Below are positions 29,671-38,674 of a stretch of DNA of 64,000 nt, in pieces. The notes below the pieces were generated by a model that was not told the DNA's origin, searched no databases, and was given only the letters and a program-made list of their open reading frames with translations. Source of the stretch: Advenella sp. FME57. Lineage in GTDB: Bacteria; Pseudomonadota; Gammaproteobacteria; Burkholderiales; Burkholderiaceae_B. The first letter of the stretch is position 1, and each line of letters starts with the position of its first letter. The position numbers and the translations under genes were made by a program. The stretch covers positions 62,001 through 126,000 of the forward strand of contig NZ_JABUXU010000002.1 of assembly GCF_014897675.1 (NCBI RefSeq), read 5' to 3'.

Positions 29671-31260
29671 TTAGTGACGGAAGTGCCGGGTGCCTGTCAG
29701 TACCATGGCAATGCCGTGCTCGTCGGCTGCGGCGATCACTTCATCATCACGCATGCTGCCGCCGGGTTGAATGACGCAATCGGCGCCCGCCTTGACGATG
29801 ACATCAAGCCCGTCGCGAAACGGGAAGAAAGCATCGGATGCGGCTGCCGTATTCTGCAGCGACAGACCGGCGTTTTCGGCCTTGATCGAGGCGATGCGGG
29901 CAGAGTCGATACGGCTCATCTGGCCGGCGCCTACGCCGTAAGTCATGCCTTCACGGCAGAAGACAATGGCGTTGGATTTGACGAACTGAGCCACATTCCA
30001 GGCAAACAGCAGATCATTCATCTGCTGCGCTGTAGGCTGCTTGCGTGTGACAACTTTGCAGTCGGCCGCTGCCAGCGGTTTGTGATCGGGATTCTGTACC
30101 AGCCAGCCGCCGCCAACACGTTTGACGTCAAAGGCGTTCTGACCATCGCCCAGGGCAACGGTCAGGACGCGGACATTTTTCTTGCTGGCCAGCAAGACCA
30201 GCGCATCGGGCGTGTATTCGGGTGCAAGCAGAACCTCGACGAACTGTTCGCTGACGGCCTGTGCGGTCGCTGCATCTACGATGCGGTTGAAGGCGATGAT
30301 GCCGCCAAACGCAGACGTCGGATCGGTCTTAAATGCCTTGCGATAGGCGCCGGCCGCGTCTTCGGCGACGGAAACGCCGCAGGGGTTGGCGTGCTTGACG
30401 ATCACGCAGGCGGGCGCTGCGAAGGTGCGCACGCACTCCCAGGCTGCGTCGGCATCGGCAATATTGTTATAGGACAGTTCTTTGCCCTGCAATTGGACAT
30501 AGTTGCCCAGTACACCGGCCGGCACGCTTGCGTCCAGATAGAACGCGGCGGACTGATGCGGATTCTCGCCATAACGCAGCGCCTGATGTTGACGCAATTG
30601 AATGGTCAGGTTCTCAGGCCAGCTTTGGCGGGCAGGTTCGTTTTCCTGTTCAGGCTCGGCCTCGGTAATCGCGCTCAGATAGTTGGCAATGGCGCCATCA
30701 TAGGCAGCGGTATGTGCATACACTTTTTTCGCCAGGGACAGACGCAATCCGTATGACGTGCCGCCCTGTTCGTCAAGCTCGCGCAACACGGCTTCGTAAT
30801 CGGACGGGTCAATCACAACGGTTACGCCACCTTCGCGCGTGCCGTGATTCTTGGCAGCTGCGCGCAACATGGCCGGTCCGCCGATATCGATATTTTCAAC
30901 GGCATCGGCAAAGGTGCAGCCGGCCTTGGCGATGGTTTCGCGAAAGGGGTACAGGTTGACCACCAACAGATCGATCGGATCGATATTGTGCGTTTTCAGT
31001 GTGTCCAGGTGCGTCTGGCTGTCGCGTCGCGCCAGCAGCCCGCCATGGATGCGCGGGTGCAGGGTCTTGACCCGGCCATCCAGAATTTCGGGAGACTGGG
31101 TATGTTCTGCAACCTCGGTTACGTCCAGCCCTTCTTTTTTCAGTAGCGCCGCGGTGCCACCTGTTGACAGAAGTTTTACACCCCGGCCGTGAAGCGCACG
31201 GGCGAAGTCCACGATACCGGTTTTATCCGATACGGAAAGCAAAGCGGTCTTGATAGTCAT
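29671..31260 (-). CDS. purH: PurH, AICAR transformylase / IMP cyclohydrolase
   Basis: 529 residues, the normal bifunctional length. The N-terminal MGS-like cyclohydrolase domain (about 1-200) shows [18 protein letters not shown] and [16 protein letters not shown]. The C-terminal transformylase domain has [16 protein letters not shown], with the catalytic Lys-His pair. It makes the last two steps of IMP synthesis. It follows fis by 10 bases in the dusB-fis-purH order. Confidence 0.97.
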   Translation of the reverse strand: MTIKTALLSVSDKTGIVDFARALHGRGVKLLSTGGTAALLKKEGLDVTEVAEHTQSPEILDGRVKTLHPRIHGGLLARRDSQTHLDTLKTHNIDPIDLLVVNLYPFRETIAKAGCTFADAVENIDIGGPAMLRAAAKNHGTREGGVTVVIDPSDYEAVLRELDEQGGTSYGLRLSLAKKVYAHTAAYDGAIANYLSAITEAEPEQENEPARQSWPENLTIQLRQHQALRYGENPHQSAAFYLDASVPAGVLGNYVQLQGKELSYNNIADADAAWECVRTFAAPACVIVKHANPCGVSVAEDAAGAYRKAFKTDPTSAFGGIIAFNRIVDAATAQAVSEQFVEVLLAPEYTPDALVLLASKKNVRVLTVALGDGQNAFDVKRVGGGWLVQNPDHKPLAAADCKVVTRKQPTAQQMNDLLFAWNVAQFVKSNAIVFCREGMTYGVGAGQMSRIDSARIASIKAENAGLSLQNTAAASDAFFPFRDGLDVIVKAGADCVIQPGGSMRDDEVIAAADEHGIAMVLTGTRHFRH

Positions 31261-31270
31261 GAGAGAATAA

Positions 31271-31507
31271 TTACAGTAAATGATGAGAAATCAGTTTCTT
31301 GCGCAGCGTGTTGCGGGTAATGCCCAGCATGTCTGCAGCGCGCGACTGGTTATGTCCGGCCTTGAGCATGACCACTTCAAGCAGCGGCTTCTCTACGCAA
31401 CTTGTGACCATGTTCCAAAGGTTGCCGGCTTCGCCGTCGCCCAGTTCTTTAAAATAAAGTTCAAGGTTTGTGCGTACACATTCCTGAAGGTCTTGTGTGT
31501 TGTTCAT
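31271..31507 (-). CDS. fis: Fis family DNA-binding protein
   Basis: 78 residues, somewhat shorter than E. coli Fis. The C-terminal [20 protein letters not shown] is the Fis helix-turn-helix. Fis bends DNA and organises the nucleoid; the betaproteobacterial form lacks much of the N-terminal arm. As in many proteobacteria it follows dusB directly (35 bases apart). Confidence 0.92.
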   Translation of the reverse strand: MNNTQDLQECVRTNLELYFKELGDGEAGNLWNMVTSCVEKPLLEVVMLKAGHNQSRAADMLGITRNTLRKKLISHHLL

Positions 31508-31542
31508 AGTGGCGGTATTGGGGAAGTTCTTGTTGTTCTGAC

Positions 31543-32556
31543 TTAATGGACTGCAGCTTGTGGAACCCGCGGTGCCGATTCATTGACCAGCTTGGTGAAC
31601 CACTGATTGACTGCATTGTACTGCTCCTGACAACTTTCGAGGCGATTCATTTGTTGCCGAAACAATTCTGCATCCGGAAGACTGCTTATATACCAGCCGA
31701 TATGTTTGCGGGCGGTGCGCACGCCGGTGTATTCACCATAGAACCCATAGTGATGGTCAAGATGGGCAAGCAGCACATCGCGCATATGTTCCCACGATGG
31801 CGGCGGCAGAAAGGTTCCGGTTTGCAGATAGTGATTGATTTCGCGAAATATCCACGGATTGCCCTGAGCGGCGCGGCCCACCATAATGGCATCGGCGCCG
31901 GTGTAATCCAGCACATACCGTGCCTTGACCGGATCGGTGATATCGCCGTTGGCGATCACCGGAATGCCAATGGCAGCCTTGACTGCGGCGATCGTATCGT
32001 ATTCGGCCTGACCGGTATACAGATCACAGCGGGTTCGGCCGTGCAGGGTCAGCGCAGCAATGCCCGCGTTTTCCGCCAGCCGGGCAATGCGCAAGGCATT
32101 GCGATTTTGCCGGTCCCAACCGGTGCGTGTCTTGAGCGTGACCGGCACGTCAAAGGGCCGGCAGGCAGCCACGACCGCCTCCAGAATGCGCGCCACCAGA
32201 TCTTCGTCGCGCAGCAGCGCCGAACCCGAGGCGACATGGCATACTTTCTTTACGGGGCATCCCATATTGATGTCGATGATGCGTGCCCCCTTGCCAATAT
32301 TAAATAGGGCAGCCTCGGCAAGCATGGCCGGATCGGCACCGGCGATTTGTACCGCGATCGGGTCGATCTCGCCATCATGATTCAGCCTTCTGGATGTCTT
32401 GACGCTTTCCCACAATGCCGGATTGCTTGCAGCCATTTCCGATACGGCATAGCCGGCCCCCAACTGCTTGCACAGCTGACGAAAAGGCCTGTCGGTCACG
32501 CCCGCCATGGGAGCAACAAAAACAGGATTGGGAAGGGACCAGTTACCAATTTGCAT
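31543..32556 (-). CDS. dusB: DusB, tRNA-dihydrouridine synthase
   Basis: 337 residues from ATG 32556 (a GTG two codons earlier is possible; neither has a clear ribosome-binding site). The FMN-dependent TIM barrel shows FVAPMAGVTDRPFRQLC, INMGCPVKKV with the catalytic cysteine's neighbourhood (GCPVKKVCH), and LTLHGRTRCDLYTG. It reduces uridines in the tRNA D-loop. It heads the dusB-fis-purH group and follows the UbiH-type gene by about 50 bases. Confidence 0.93.
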   Translation of the reverse strand: MQIGNWSLPNPVFVAPMAGVTDRPFRQLCKQLGAGYAVSEMAASNPALWESVKTSRRLNHDGEIDPIAVQIAGADPAMLAEAALFNIGKGARIIDINMGCPVKKVCHVASGSALLRDEDLVARILEAVVAACRPFDVPVTLKTRTGWDRQNRNALRIARLAENAGIAALTLHGRTRCDLYTGQAEYDTIAAVKAAIGIPVIANGDITDPVKARYVLDYTGADAIMVGRAAQGNPWIFREINHYLQTGTFLPPPSWEHMRDVLLAHLDHHYGFYGEYTGVRTARKHIGWYISSLPDAELFRQQMNRLESCQEQYNAVNQWFTKLVNESAPRVPQAAVH

Positions 32557-32605
32557 GGACACATTTTAACCAAGGTTGGCCCGCGGGGCCGGCAAAGCCG
32601 CTGGC

Positions 32606-33763
32606 CTAGTTACGATAACCCTGCAACAGGTGGCGGGCCAGCGGTCGCCGCAACGGTTTGGCCAGGTCCAGCGCCAGCAAAGATAACCCGCAGGCATGTT
32701 CGATTAGCGGGTTGCCGGTGGTGAAAATACGTGGCATGAAATCGGTCAGTTGACGGGTGATGCCGCGATCAGCACGACGCGCCCCAGCAAAGACGGCCAA
32801 TGCCGGCTGGGGATCCTGGGCAGGGTCGATGAGCCACGGTTGCAGTGCTCGCAACAGCCCCGCAACGTCGCGCAGCCCGAGATTAAGCCCCTGGCCCGCC
32901 ACCGGATGCAGCGCCTGGGCCGCATTGCCTATGGTCACAATGCGGCCGTTTACGGTGTTCTTGCTAACGCTGAGGGCCAGAGGGAAAATATGACGCGACT
33001 CCAGCACGGAAAAGGGCCCCAGGCGGTCACCGAAGTGGTCGGTGAGTGCCCGGGAAAAGCTGGCGTCGTCTGCTGTCAGCAGTTCGCGGGCGCGCGCCGG
33101 GCTGGTGCACCAGACGATCGACTGGGCATCGGCAAAGACCGGGTGCGGCAGGACCGCCAGCGGGCCTTCGCAGGTAAACCGCTCCCAGGCCCAGCCTGGT
33201 CTGGGCAGGGCGGCGCGGGCGGACGTAATGATGGCATGCTGGTTGTAGTCGCGCAGTTGCGTGTCCGGCTTTGCGCCATCGCATTGCACGACAATGCGCG
33301 CCCGATAGGTTTTACCGTTCTGGCTGACGCTGGCTGTGGCGCTGTCTGGTTCATTGGCGACAGTGGCCGGCGCGCCGGCCAGGCGCAAGGTGTGACCGAC
33401 GTTCACCTCCTGCTGCAGGCTGGCGTGAATCGCGCGATAGGGAACCACATAGCCTAGCGCAGCAACGTCAAAATCGGTGTGGGTAATGAGCGTTCGCCCC
33501 AGGCGGCCCTTTTGCGAGACATGCACGGTTTCAATGGCAGCGTATTGGCCGGGCCAACCCTGCAATTGCTCCAGAAAGACCCGGCTGCCGTGATTGAGAG
33601 CAAGCACGCGCGTGTCGCGGGCCGGGTTATGCATGACCGGATGGTCGGCCTGGAACAGGGCGACCGTTGGCCTGATGCCGGGCAGTTTGTCCAGGGCACA
33701 AGCCAGCGCCAGCCCTACGGGGCCGGCGCCGATGATTGCAATATCGAAGTCAACATTTTCCAT
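32606..33763 (-). CDS. UbiH/Coq6 family FAD-dependent monooxygenase
   Basis: 385 residues. The N-terminal FAD-binding motif is IAIIGAGPVGLALACAL, DTRVLALNHGS follows near residue 50, and the second FAD motif is IGNAAQALHPVAGQGLNLGLRD near residue 285. Members hydroxylate the ubiquinone ring at different positions; which one this enzyme acts on cannot be told. It precedes dusB on the same strand. Confidence 0.88.
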   Translation of the reverse strand: MENVDFDIAIIGAGPVGLALACALDKLPGIRPTVALFQADHPVMHNPARDTRVLALNHGSRVFLEQLQGWPGQYAAIETVHVSQKGRLGRTLITHTDFDVAALGYVVPYRAIHASLQQEVNVGHTLRLAGAPATVANEPDSATASVSQNGKTYRARIVVQCDGAKPDTQLRDYNQHAIITSARAALPRPGWAWERFTCEGPLAVLPHPVFADAQSIVWCTSPARARELLTADDASFSRALTDHFGDRLGPFSVLESRHIFPLALSVSKNTVNGRIVTIGNAAQALHPVAGQGLNLGLRDVAGLLRALQPWLIDPAQDPQPALAVFAGARRADRGITRQLTDFMPRIFTTGNPLIEHACGLSLLALDLAKPLRRPLARHLLQGYRN

Positions 33764-33868
33764 GCCGCTATTTTACCCTTTTGCCTGAAAAAATCCGGCA
33801 CACGCACCTGTGAGCCCGCCTGTCGTACAATATAGCCTTCAAAGTTGGCAGCGTGCCTGACATAGTGC

Positions 33869-33896
33869 AAATGTTGAATCAGAAATGTTGAATCAG
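33869..33896 (+). repeat. 14-base tandem duplication across a start codon
   Basis: AAATGTTGAATCAG occurs twice in a row (33869-33882, 33883-33896). Each copy contains ATG. The second ATG (33885) starts the membrane protein gene. The first starts a six-codon frame, MLNQKC, that stops at 33891, just past the real start. Confidence 0.8.
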
Positions 33897-34319
33897 TTGT
33901 GGCGGGCCAGGCCTGCAAACCATTTTCGTTCCAAAACTGTTGCCGGGTTTCTGGCCTGTTTTTTTGGCGTGCTGAGTCTGCAGGGCTGGTATCTGAAGCG
34001 CCCCATTGCACCTGTCATTACGCTGTTCAGTCTGGCAATGCTGGCATGGTCGTTCACCCAGCCCGTGTGGTGGGACTCCATTCCGTTTTTCTTCCTGTTC
34101 ATCCCGCTTTGGGCAGGTTTCATTGAGTCGGCTGTTTACTGTCTGCGCGCCGATGAAAAATTCGACGCGCTCTATAATGTCAATCAGGTGCGGCGCAAAC
34201 CGTCGGGTGTGCCGCCAGGGCTGATGGCGCTGCTCAATTTGCTGATTGCAGGCATGGTTTCCATGTTCACCCTGTCCATGGTTGTGGCGCACGTCACCTG
34301 CCTGCACATGACCTGCTAG
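33885..34319 (+). CDS. Small membrane protein, TM2-like
   Basis: 144 residues with three or four membrane segments. SKTVAGFLACFFGVLSLQGWYL near the N-terminus and the later AGFIESAVYCLRADEKFDALYN resemble TM2-domain proteins of betaproteobacteria, but the glycine/arginine/tyrosine core of TM2 is degraded. The function is unknown. The gene is 54 bases before the cytochrome oxidase assembly gene and may share its transcript. No clear ribosome-binding site is seen. Confidence 0.6.
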   Translation: MLNQLWRARPANHFRSKTVAGFLACFFGVLSLQGWYLKRPIAPVITLFSLAMLAWSFTQPVWWDSIPFFFLFIPLWAGFIESAVYCLRADEKFDALYNVNQVRRKPSGVPPGLMALLNLLIAGMVSMFTLSMVVAHVTCLHMTC

Positions 34320-34373
34320 TGACCGGGATGCCGTTTATGATACGGCGCCGACATCTTCAAGAGGTTTTATTCG

Positions 34374-35309
34374 ATGGATCTGGACTTGATGCATTGGCTT
34401 GCCCCCTGGGAGTTTTCTCCTACGCTGATTGCCCTGTTTCTCCTTGCCGGCTGGCTGTTTGTGCGCGGCACACGCGTGCATCGCGTCACGCTTGCGCGAC
34501 AGCTTCTGTTCTGGTCAGGTTTTGTGGTGCTTTATCTGTCGCTGCATACGCATGTTGACTATTATGCCGAGCGCATGTTTTTCATTCACCGCATTCAGCA
34601 TCTTGTATTGCATCACCTGGGCCCCTTGCTCATTATGGGCGCCTATCCCGGGCAGGTGATGCGTGCCGGTCTTCCCCTGCGCGCGCGCGTCTGGCTGCGC
34701 GATTATCGTCGCAGTTTTTCCGGCAGATTCATCACCGGTGTGCTGACCAATAAAATCCTGGTCCCGTTCCTGTTCGTCTTTCTGGTGTTGTTCTGGCTGT
34801 TGCCGACCATCCAGTTTTACTCCATGCTCGACTGGCGCCTGTACCGGCTCATGAACTGGTCGGTTGTGGTCAGTGGGTTCATGTACTGGAACCTGATCCT
34901 GGATCGTCGCCCTTATGTCGCGCCTATGCTCACGGCCAAGACATGGGTCGGCCGTTTCTTTCAATGGACGATTGCTTCGGGCTCCCCGGCTGTGCTCTCG
35001 CCGGGCGCGCGCATTCTGTCGCCCATCATCACCATGTTGCCGCAAATGATCGTGGGGGCAGTCATCACATTTACTACTACCGATATCTATCCGCTCTTCG
35101 ATCTTTGTGGACGGGCGCTGCCCATGTCTGCGATAACCGATCAGAGTATTGGGGGCCTGACCATGTGGATTCCGGCGGCGATGGTCGAAACCTTCGGCCT
35201 GCTGTTTGCCCTGAGCACCATGATGCGCCTATCTGCCAAGGGGCGTCAGAAAACCGGCAGGCAGATGCGTGAGATGCGCCTGGCGCAGCAGCAGCTCAGG
35301 ACCGTGTGA
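34374..35309 (+). CDS. Cytochrome c oxidase assembly factor, CtaG (caa3) type membrane protein
   Basis: 311 residues with seven membrane segments. AAGAGG precedes ATG 34374. The conserved HRIQHLVLHHLGPLL near residue 78 and MYWNLILDRRP near residue 170 are hallmarks of the CtaG_caa3 family, in which histidines are thought to bind copper for oxidase assembly. It is not the Cox11-type CtaG. No oxidase genes are next to it. Confidence 0.82.
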   Translation: MDLDLMHWLAPWEFSPTLIALFLLAGWLFVRGTRVHRVTLARQLLFWSGFVVLYLSLHTHVDYYAERMFFIHRIQHLVLHHLGPLLIMGAYPGQVMRAGLPLRARVWLRDYRRSFSGRFITGVLTNKILVPFLFVFLVLFWLLPTIQFYSMLDWRLYRLMNWSVVVSGFMYWNLILDRRPYVAPMLTAKTWVGRFFQWTIASGSPAVLSPGARILSPIITMLPQMIVGAVITFTTTDIYPLFDLCGRALPMSAITDQSIGGLTMWIPAAMVETFGLLFALSTMMRLSAKGRQKTGRQMREMRLAQQQLRTV

Positions 35310-35432
35310 CGCGGGCTGTGGCGCGTTGTCTGATGAGACGGTGCTGATCGTGGCAATACACGACGCGCACTCAATGCCAGTCCTTACCGGGTTGGTGCGT
35401 TGCGTAGCGGCAAGACGGCTCGCACGAGGACC

Positions 35433-36428
35433 TTATTGGTTCTGCGTAAAAAACTGTTCGATTCGGCGCGGCAGCCAGGTCAGCTCGCCGCGTCCCGAAC
35501 CGCTGGCAAAGCCGGCGTGGCCGCCACTGCATGGGTAGTGCAGCAGCACGTGATCGCTGCCCTGGGCAGGGCCGGGCAGGCTGGCTTCGGGAATAAAGGG
35601 ATCATTGCGCGCAATCAATAGCAGCGTCGGTACGCGAATATCCTGCAGATAATATTGGCTTGAACAGCGCGACCAGTAATCCAGTGCGCTGCGATAACCG
35701 TGCACAGGCCCAGTATAGGCGTCATCGAACTCTAGCAGCGTGCGTGCCTGCAGCGCTTTGTTCCAGTTGACGGCGTCCGGGAAGGCGCTGGCTTTTTGCT
35801 GTATTTTGCCGCGCATGGAGGCCAGAAAATGAGGGGTGTACACATAGCGACCCATCAGGCTGGTTTGCAACCGCATGCCGGTGGCCACCAGATCTACCGG
35901 TACGGAAATGCCTGCTACAGCATTGAGCCAGCTCAGATGTTGGCCTTGTTCCCCTGTATATTTGAGCAGGGCGTTGCCTCCCAGGGAAATGCCCGCTGCA
36001 TGCCATTGCGCCTGGGGTAACTGGCGGCGTATCTGGCTCAGGATGAAGTCAATATCCTGGGAGTCGCCGGAAAAATAAGAACGGGCCCGCAGGTTTGGCT
36101 CGCCCGAGCAGCCGCGAAAATGCGCCACGGCAACCATCCATCCGCGTTCAACAAAATACGCGCCAATAGCCTGGGCGTAATGGCTTTGGCTGCTGCCTTC
36201 CAGTCCGTGAAAAATGACCAGTGCCCGACCATTGAATTCGCAATGGGTATGCGCTTGTGGTCCGGCCCAGTCGATATCCAGAAAATCACCATCGGGTGTA
36301 TCCAGTCGCTGGCGTACGAACCGCTGTTGGGGTCGGCGTCCCCACTGCATGGCGGCAATCGTCTGGATATGGCCTTCACATTGCCAGTTCGGGGAAGGGC
36401 AGGCGTCAAGTTTGAGTCGGGCAGTCAC
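35433..36428 (-). CDS. YheT-type alpha/beta hydrolase
   Basis: 331 residues, GTG 36428 as start. ALVIFHGLEGSSQSHYAQAIG (oxyanion region, near residue 70), HFRGCSGEPN, the nucleophile elbow AAGISLGGNALLKYTGEQG (near residue 145) and a late SGGHAGFASG with the catalytic histidine match the YheT/Embryogenesis-associated EMB8 family. Substrates are esters or amides of unknown identity. It stands alone between opposite-strand neighbours. Confidence 0.88.
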   Translation of the reverse strand: MTARLKLDACPSPNWQCEGHIQTIAAMQWGRRPQQRFVRQRLDTPDGDFLDIDWAGPQAHTHCEFNGRALVIFHGLEGSSQSHYAQAIGAYFVERGWMVAVAHFRGCSGEPNLRARSYFSGDSQDIDFILSQIRRQLPQAQWHAAGISLGGNALLKYTGEQGQHLSWLNAVAGISVPVDLVATGMRLQTSLMGRYVYTPHFLASMRGKIQQKASAFPDAVNWNKALQARTLLEFDDAYTGPVHGYRSALDYWSRCSSQYYLQDIRVPTLLLIARNDPFIPEASLPGPAQGSDHVLLHYPCSGGHAGFASGSGRGELTWLPRRIEQFFTQNQ

Positions 36429-36563
36429 AGCAGGTCCAGTGATTCCGTTGAGTCAGGCACATGAAATTTCAGGCAGGCAAGCATGGCCGGGCCAGGGGTG
36501 AGAGGCGTTATTCTTGTCCTTTGCGATCGCGGGTGCGCCCGACAGGACGGTGTTGCAGGTGGA

Positions 36564-37022
36564 TTAATGCAGCACGTTGGGAATGTCGTGCATTTCCGAT
36601 AGCAGAACGTCAGAGGGGGCGGGGGCTGAATGATGATGAACCATATGCCAGCCGGTGCGACCTTTATGGTACACATTGGTTGCATAAAACAGCAGTTCCC
36701 GATTGCCCCGCGGGGTATTGGCCTGAACTTCCTCGATCATAATATGTATGACGGTCATGCCGTAGGTAATAACCACGGGATGATGGGCATGAATATGGAG
36801 CGGGCCGCTATTGAGCAGCTCCTGCCAGGAAGCCTGGATGGCGCTGGTGCCCGTCAGGCGCTCGCCGCCCGGATGAATGCAAACGGTTTCTTCATCATCG
36901 GCCCAGGTATGCATGACACGCATGACATCTCCCAGGCGCAGCGCTTCATAGAAGGCCTGTTCGACCTCCTCGGGGCTGGCGAAGACCGCGCGCTTGGGCG
37001 CAGCAGTGCTTTTAGTGCCCAT
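36564..37022 (-). CDS. SnoaL/NTF2-like fold protein
   Basis: 152 residues from ATG 37022, with AAGGTGAG 7 bases before it. SPEEVEQAFYEALRLGDVMRVMHTWADDE, then CIHPGGERLTG and a histidine-rich end (GWHMVHHHSAP) fit the DUF4440/SnoaL-like cone-shaped fold. Such proteins can be enzymes or binding proteins; nothing specific can be said. The 5' end overlaps the zinc-finger gene by 11 bases, so the pair is an operon. Confidence 0.78.
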   Translation of the reverse strand: MGTKSTAAPKRAVFASPEEVEQAFYEALRLGDVMRVMHTWADDEETVCIHPGGERLTGTSAIQASWQELLNSGPLHIHAHHPVVITYGMTVIHIMIEEVQANTPRGNRELLFYATNVYHKGRTGWHMVHHHSAPAPSDVLLSEMHDIPNVLH

Positions 37023-37209
37023 GCACTTTCTCACCTTCTTTGAGGCGGTATACGGTGCCGCAATAAGGGCAGGCTGCCGAGCCGGTTTTGCTTACCTCCA
37101 GAAAAACGCGTGGATGCAGGCTCCAGGTCGGGGCATTCGGGCCAGGGCAATAAACAGGCAGATCGCTTGCAGACACCTCGATGGGTGCCGTTTGTACTTG
37201 TGCAGACAT
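37012..37209 (-). CDS. Zinc-finger domain protein (CHCC type)
   Basis: 65 residues. VYCPGPNAPTWSLHPRVFLE with a later ACPYCGTVYRL gives the Cys-His-Cys-Cys pattern of the zf-CHCC family, related to the NDUFS6 accessory subunit of complex I. Small proteins of this type are widespread in betaproteobacteria. It is followed directly by the SnoaL-like gene. Confidence 0.85.
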   Translation of the reverse strand: MSAQVQTAPIEVSASDLPVYCPGPNAPTWSLHPRVFLEVSKTGSAACPYCGTVYRLKEGEKVHGH

Positions 37210-37486
37210 CAGTTACTTCCTAAAAATGCGGAAAGACATGTTATGCGCGCTGTACAAACGGCGCGCACGTGTATTTGATGGTAAACAGCCCGAGTGTTGC
37301 CGCGCAGCGTCACTTTGCTCTGGCCGATTGGTGCTGACGTATTATATTTCTGCCCTGGGGTGGGTGCAATGAGGATGAGCGCGTTGCTTTTGCTAGAATT
37401 CCCAACATATCTTCATTGTCTACGCCGCTACCGGGCATCCGTTCATACGCCGTCGCACAGCGTATTGTACAGCACAAGGAACTATT

Positions 37487-38251
37487 TTGTTTTCCCCGTT
37501 TACTCTTTTAGCGCGGGTTTTGCCTGCCGCCAGCGACGCGCACCGGCTGGCGCGCCGACAGGCCGTCCAGCTGGGGATGCGGGCTGTCGCTCCTCATCTG
37601 CTGGCGTTGTCCGCATGGGGGTTCGTGTCCGGGGTGGCCATGGTCAATTACGGCTTGTCCTTCTGGCAGGCCATGATCATGTCGCTGTGGGTGTATGCCG
37701 GTTCGGCTCAGCTCACGGCGTTGCCGCTGATGGCCGCTGGCGCCCCGGTATGGATGGTATTTCTGGCCGGCTTCATCGTCAATATCCGGTTTGTCATATT
37801 CGGCGCGACGCTTTATCCGTTTTTCGAACGATATTCCCATTTCAAGCGGCTGGTGCTCGGGTATCTGCTGACCGATATCAATTATGTGGTGTTTGTCAGC
37901 CTGTTCCGTCATGTCCGCCAGAAACGGCGCACGGTATATGTATGGACCTATCTGTCCATGGGGACCGCGATTGCGGCAGCGTGGCAGTTAAGTACCCTGG
38001 CCGGTGTGCTGATCGGCGATCGCGTGCCGCGTGAATGGTCACTGGAGTTTGCGGGAGTACTGACGCTGATGGCCGTTGTCATCCCGCTCATCAAGGGCCG
38101 GCCCATGCTGGTGACTGTGCTGGTCGCCGGTGCGGTGGCCTGGCTGGGCCAGGCGCTGCCGCTGCGCATGGGGCTGTTCATCGCCATTGTGGCCGGGATC
38201 GCTGCCGGCATCCTGTCCGAGAAAGCCATGAGCAAAGGAATACGCACATGA
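37487..38251 (+). CDS. azlC: AzlC family exporter, large subunit (second copy)
   Basis: 254 residues, started at TTG 37487 behind AAGGA. It has an N-terminal hydrophilic arm of about 30 residues and then the AzlC membrane core: SAWGFVSGVAMVNYGLSFWQA, WVYAGSAQLTALPLM and NIRFVIFGATLYPFF. It differs clearly from the AzlC at 13401, so the two pairs are not a recent duplication. It overlaps azlD by 4 bases (ATGA). Confidence 0.85.
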   Translation: MFSPFTLLARVLPAASDAHRLARRQAVQLGMRAVAPHLLALSAWGFVSGVAMVNYGLSFWQAMIMSLWVYAGSAQLTALPLMAAGAPVWMVFLAGFIVNIRFVIFGATLYPFFERYSHFKRLVLGYLLTDINYVVFVSLFRHVRQKRRTVYVWTYLSMGTAIAAAWQLSTLAGVLIGDRVPREWSLEFAGVLTLMAVVIPLIKGRPMLVTVLVAGAVAWLGQALPLRMGLFIAIVAGIAAGILSEKAMSKGIRT

Positions 38252-38568
38252 GTGACACCTATATAGCGCTTATCATTGTGCTGCTGGGCATTGGTAGCCT
38301 GCTGACCCGGGCTGGCTACCTCATGCTGGGCCAGTATTTCCCCTTGAGCAAGACCGTGAGCCGTGGCCTGCGCTACGCCCCGGTTGCCGCCTTGACGGCT
38401 ATTATCGTGCCTAGCCTGTTGCCCTGGACTGTGGGGCAGTGGCCGCAGGTCGGGGCCGAGTTTTTTGCGGCGCTCGTCGCTGCGCTGGCTTTTTTGCGAG
38501 TGCGTAATATTCTTTTCATGATTGCTGTCGGTATGGTCGTCTTGTGGCTTTTACGCTGGATTTTCTAA
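38248..38568 (+). CDS. azlD: AzlD family small subunit (second copy)
   Basis: 106 residues from ATG 38248, overlapping azlC. Membrane segments at about residues 5-25, 40-60 and 68-100; LLTRAGYLMLGQYFPLS aligns with the conserved start of AzlD. It should pair with the AzlC just before it. Confidence 0.82.
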   Translation: MSDTYIALIIVLLGIGSLLTRAGYLMLGQYFPLSKTVSRGLRYAPVAALTAIIVPSLLPWTVGQWPQVGAEFFAALVAALAFLRVRNILFMIAVGMVVLWLLRWIF

Positions 38569-38674
38569 GGCTTTCTCCCTATTTCCGGGCCGATGGGCAT
38601 AGATGGGTACATGAGTAGAGTAAAATGACGTTTTCGCGGCTTGCCGCAATTTTCAGTTCCTTCACATACACTTA

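Noticed and set aside
29674-30756. A 360-codon forward frame opposite purH
   Set aside because: It is fully antisense to purH and has no recognisable domain.
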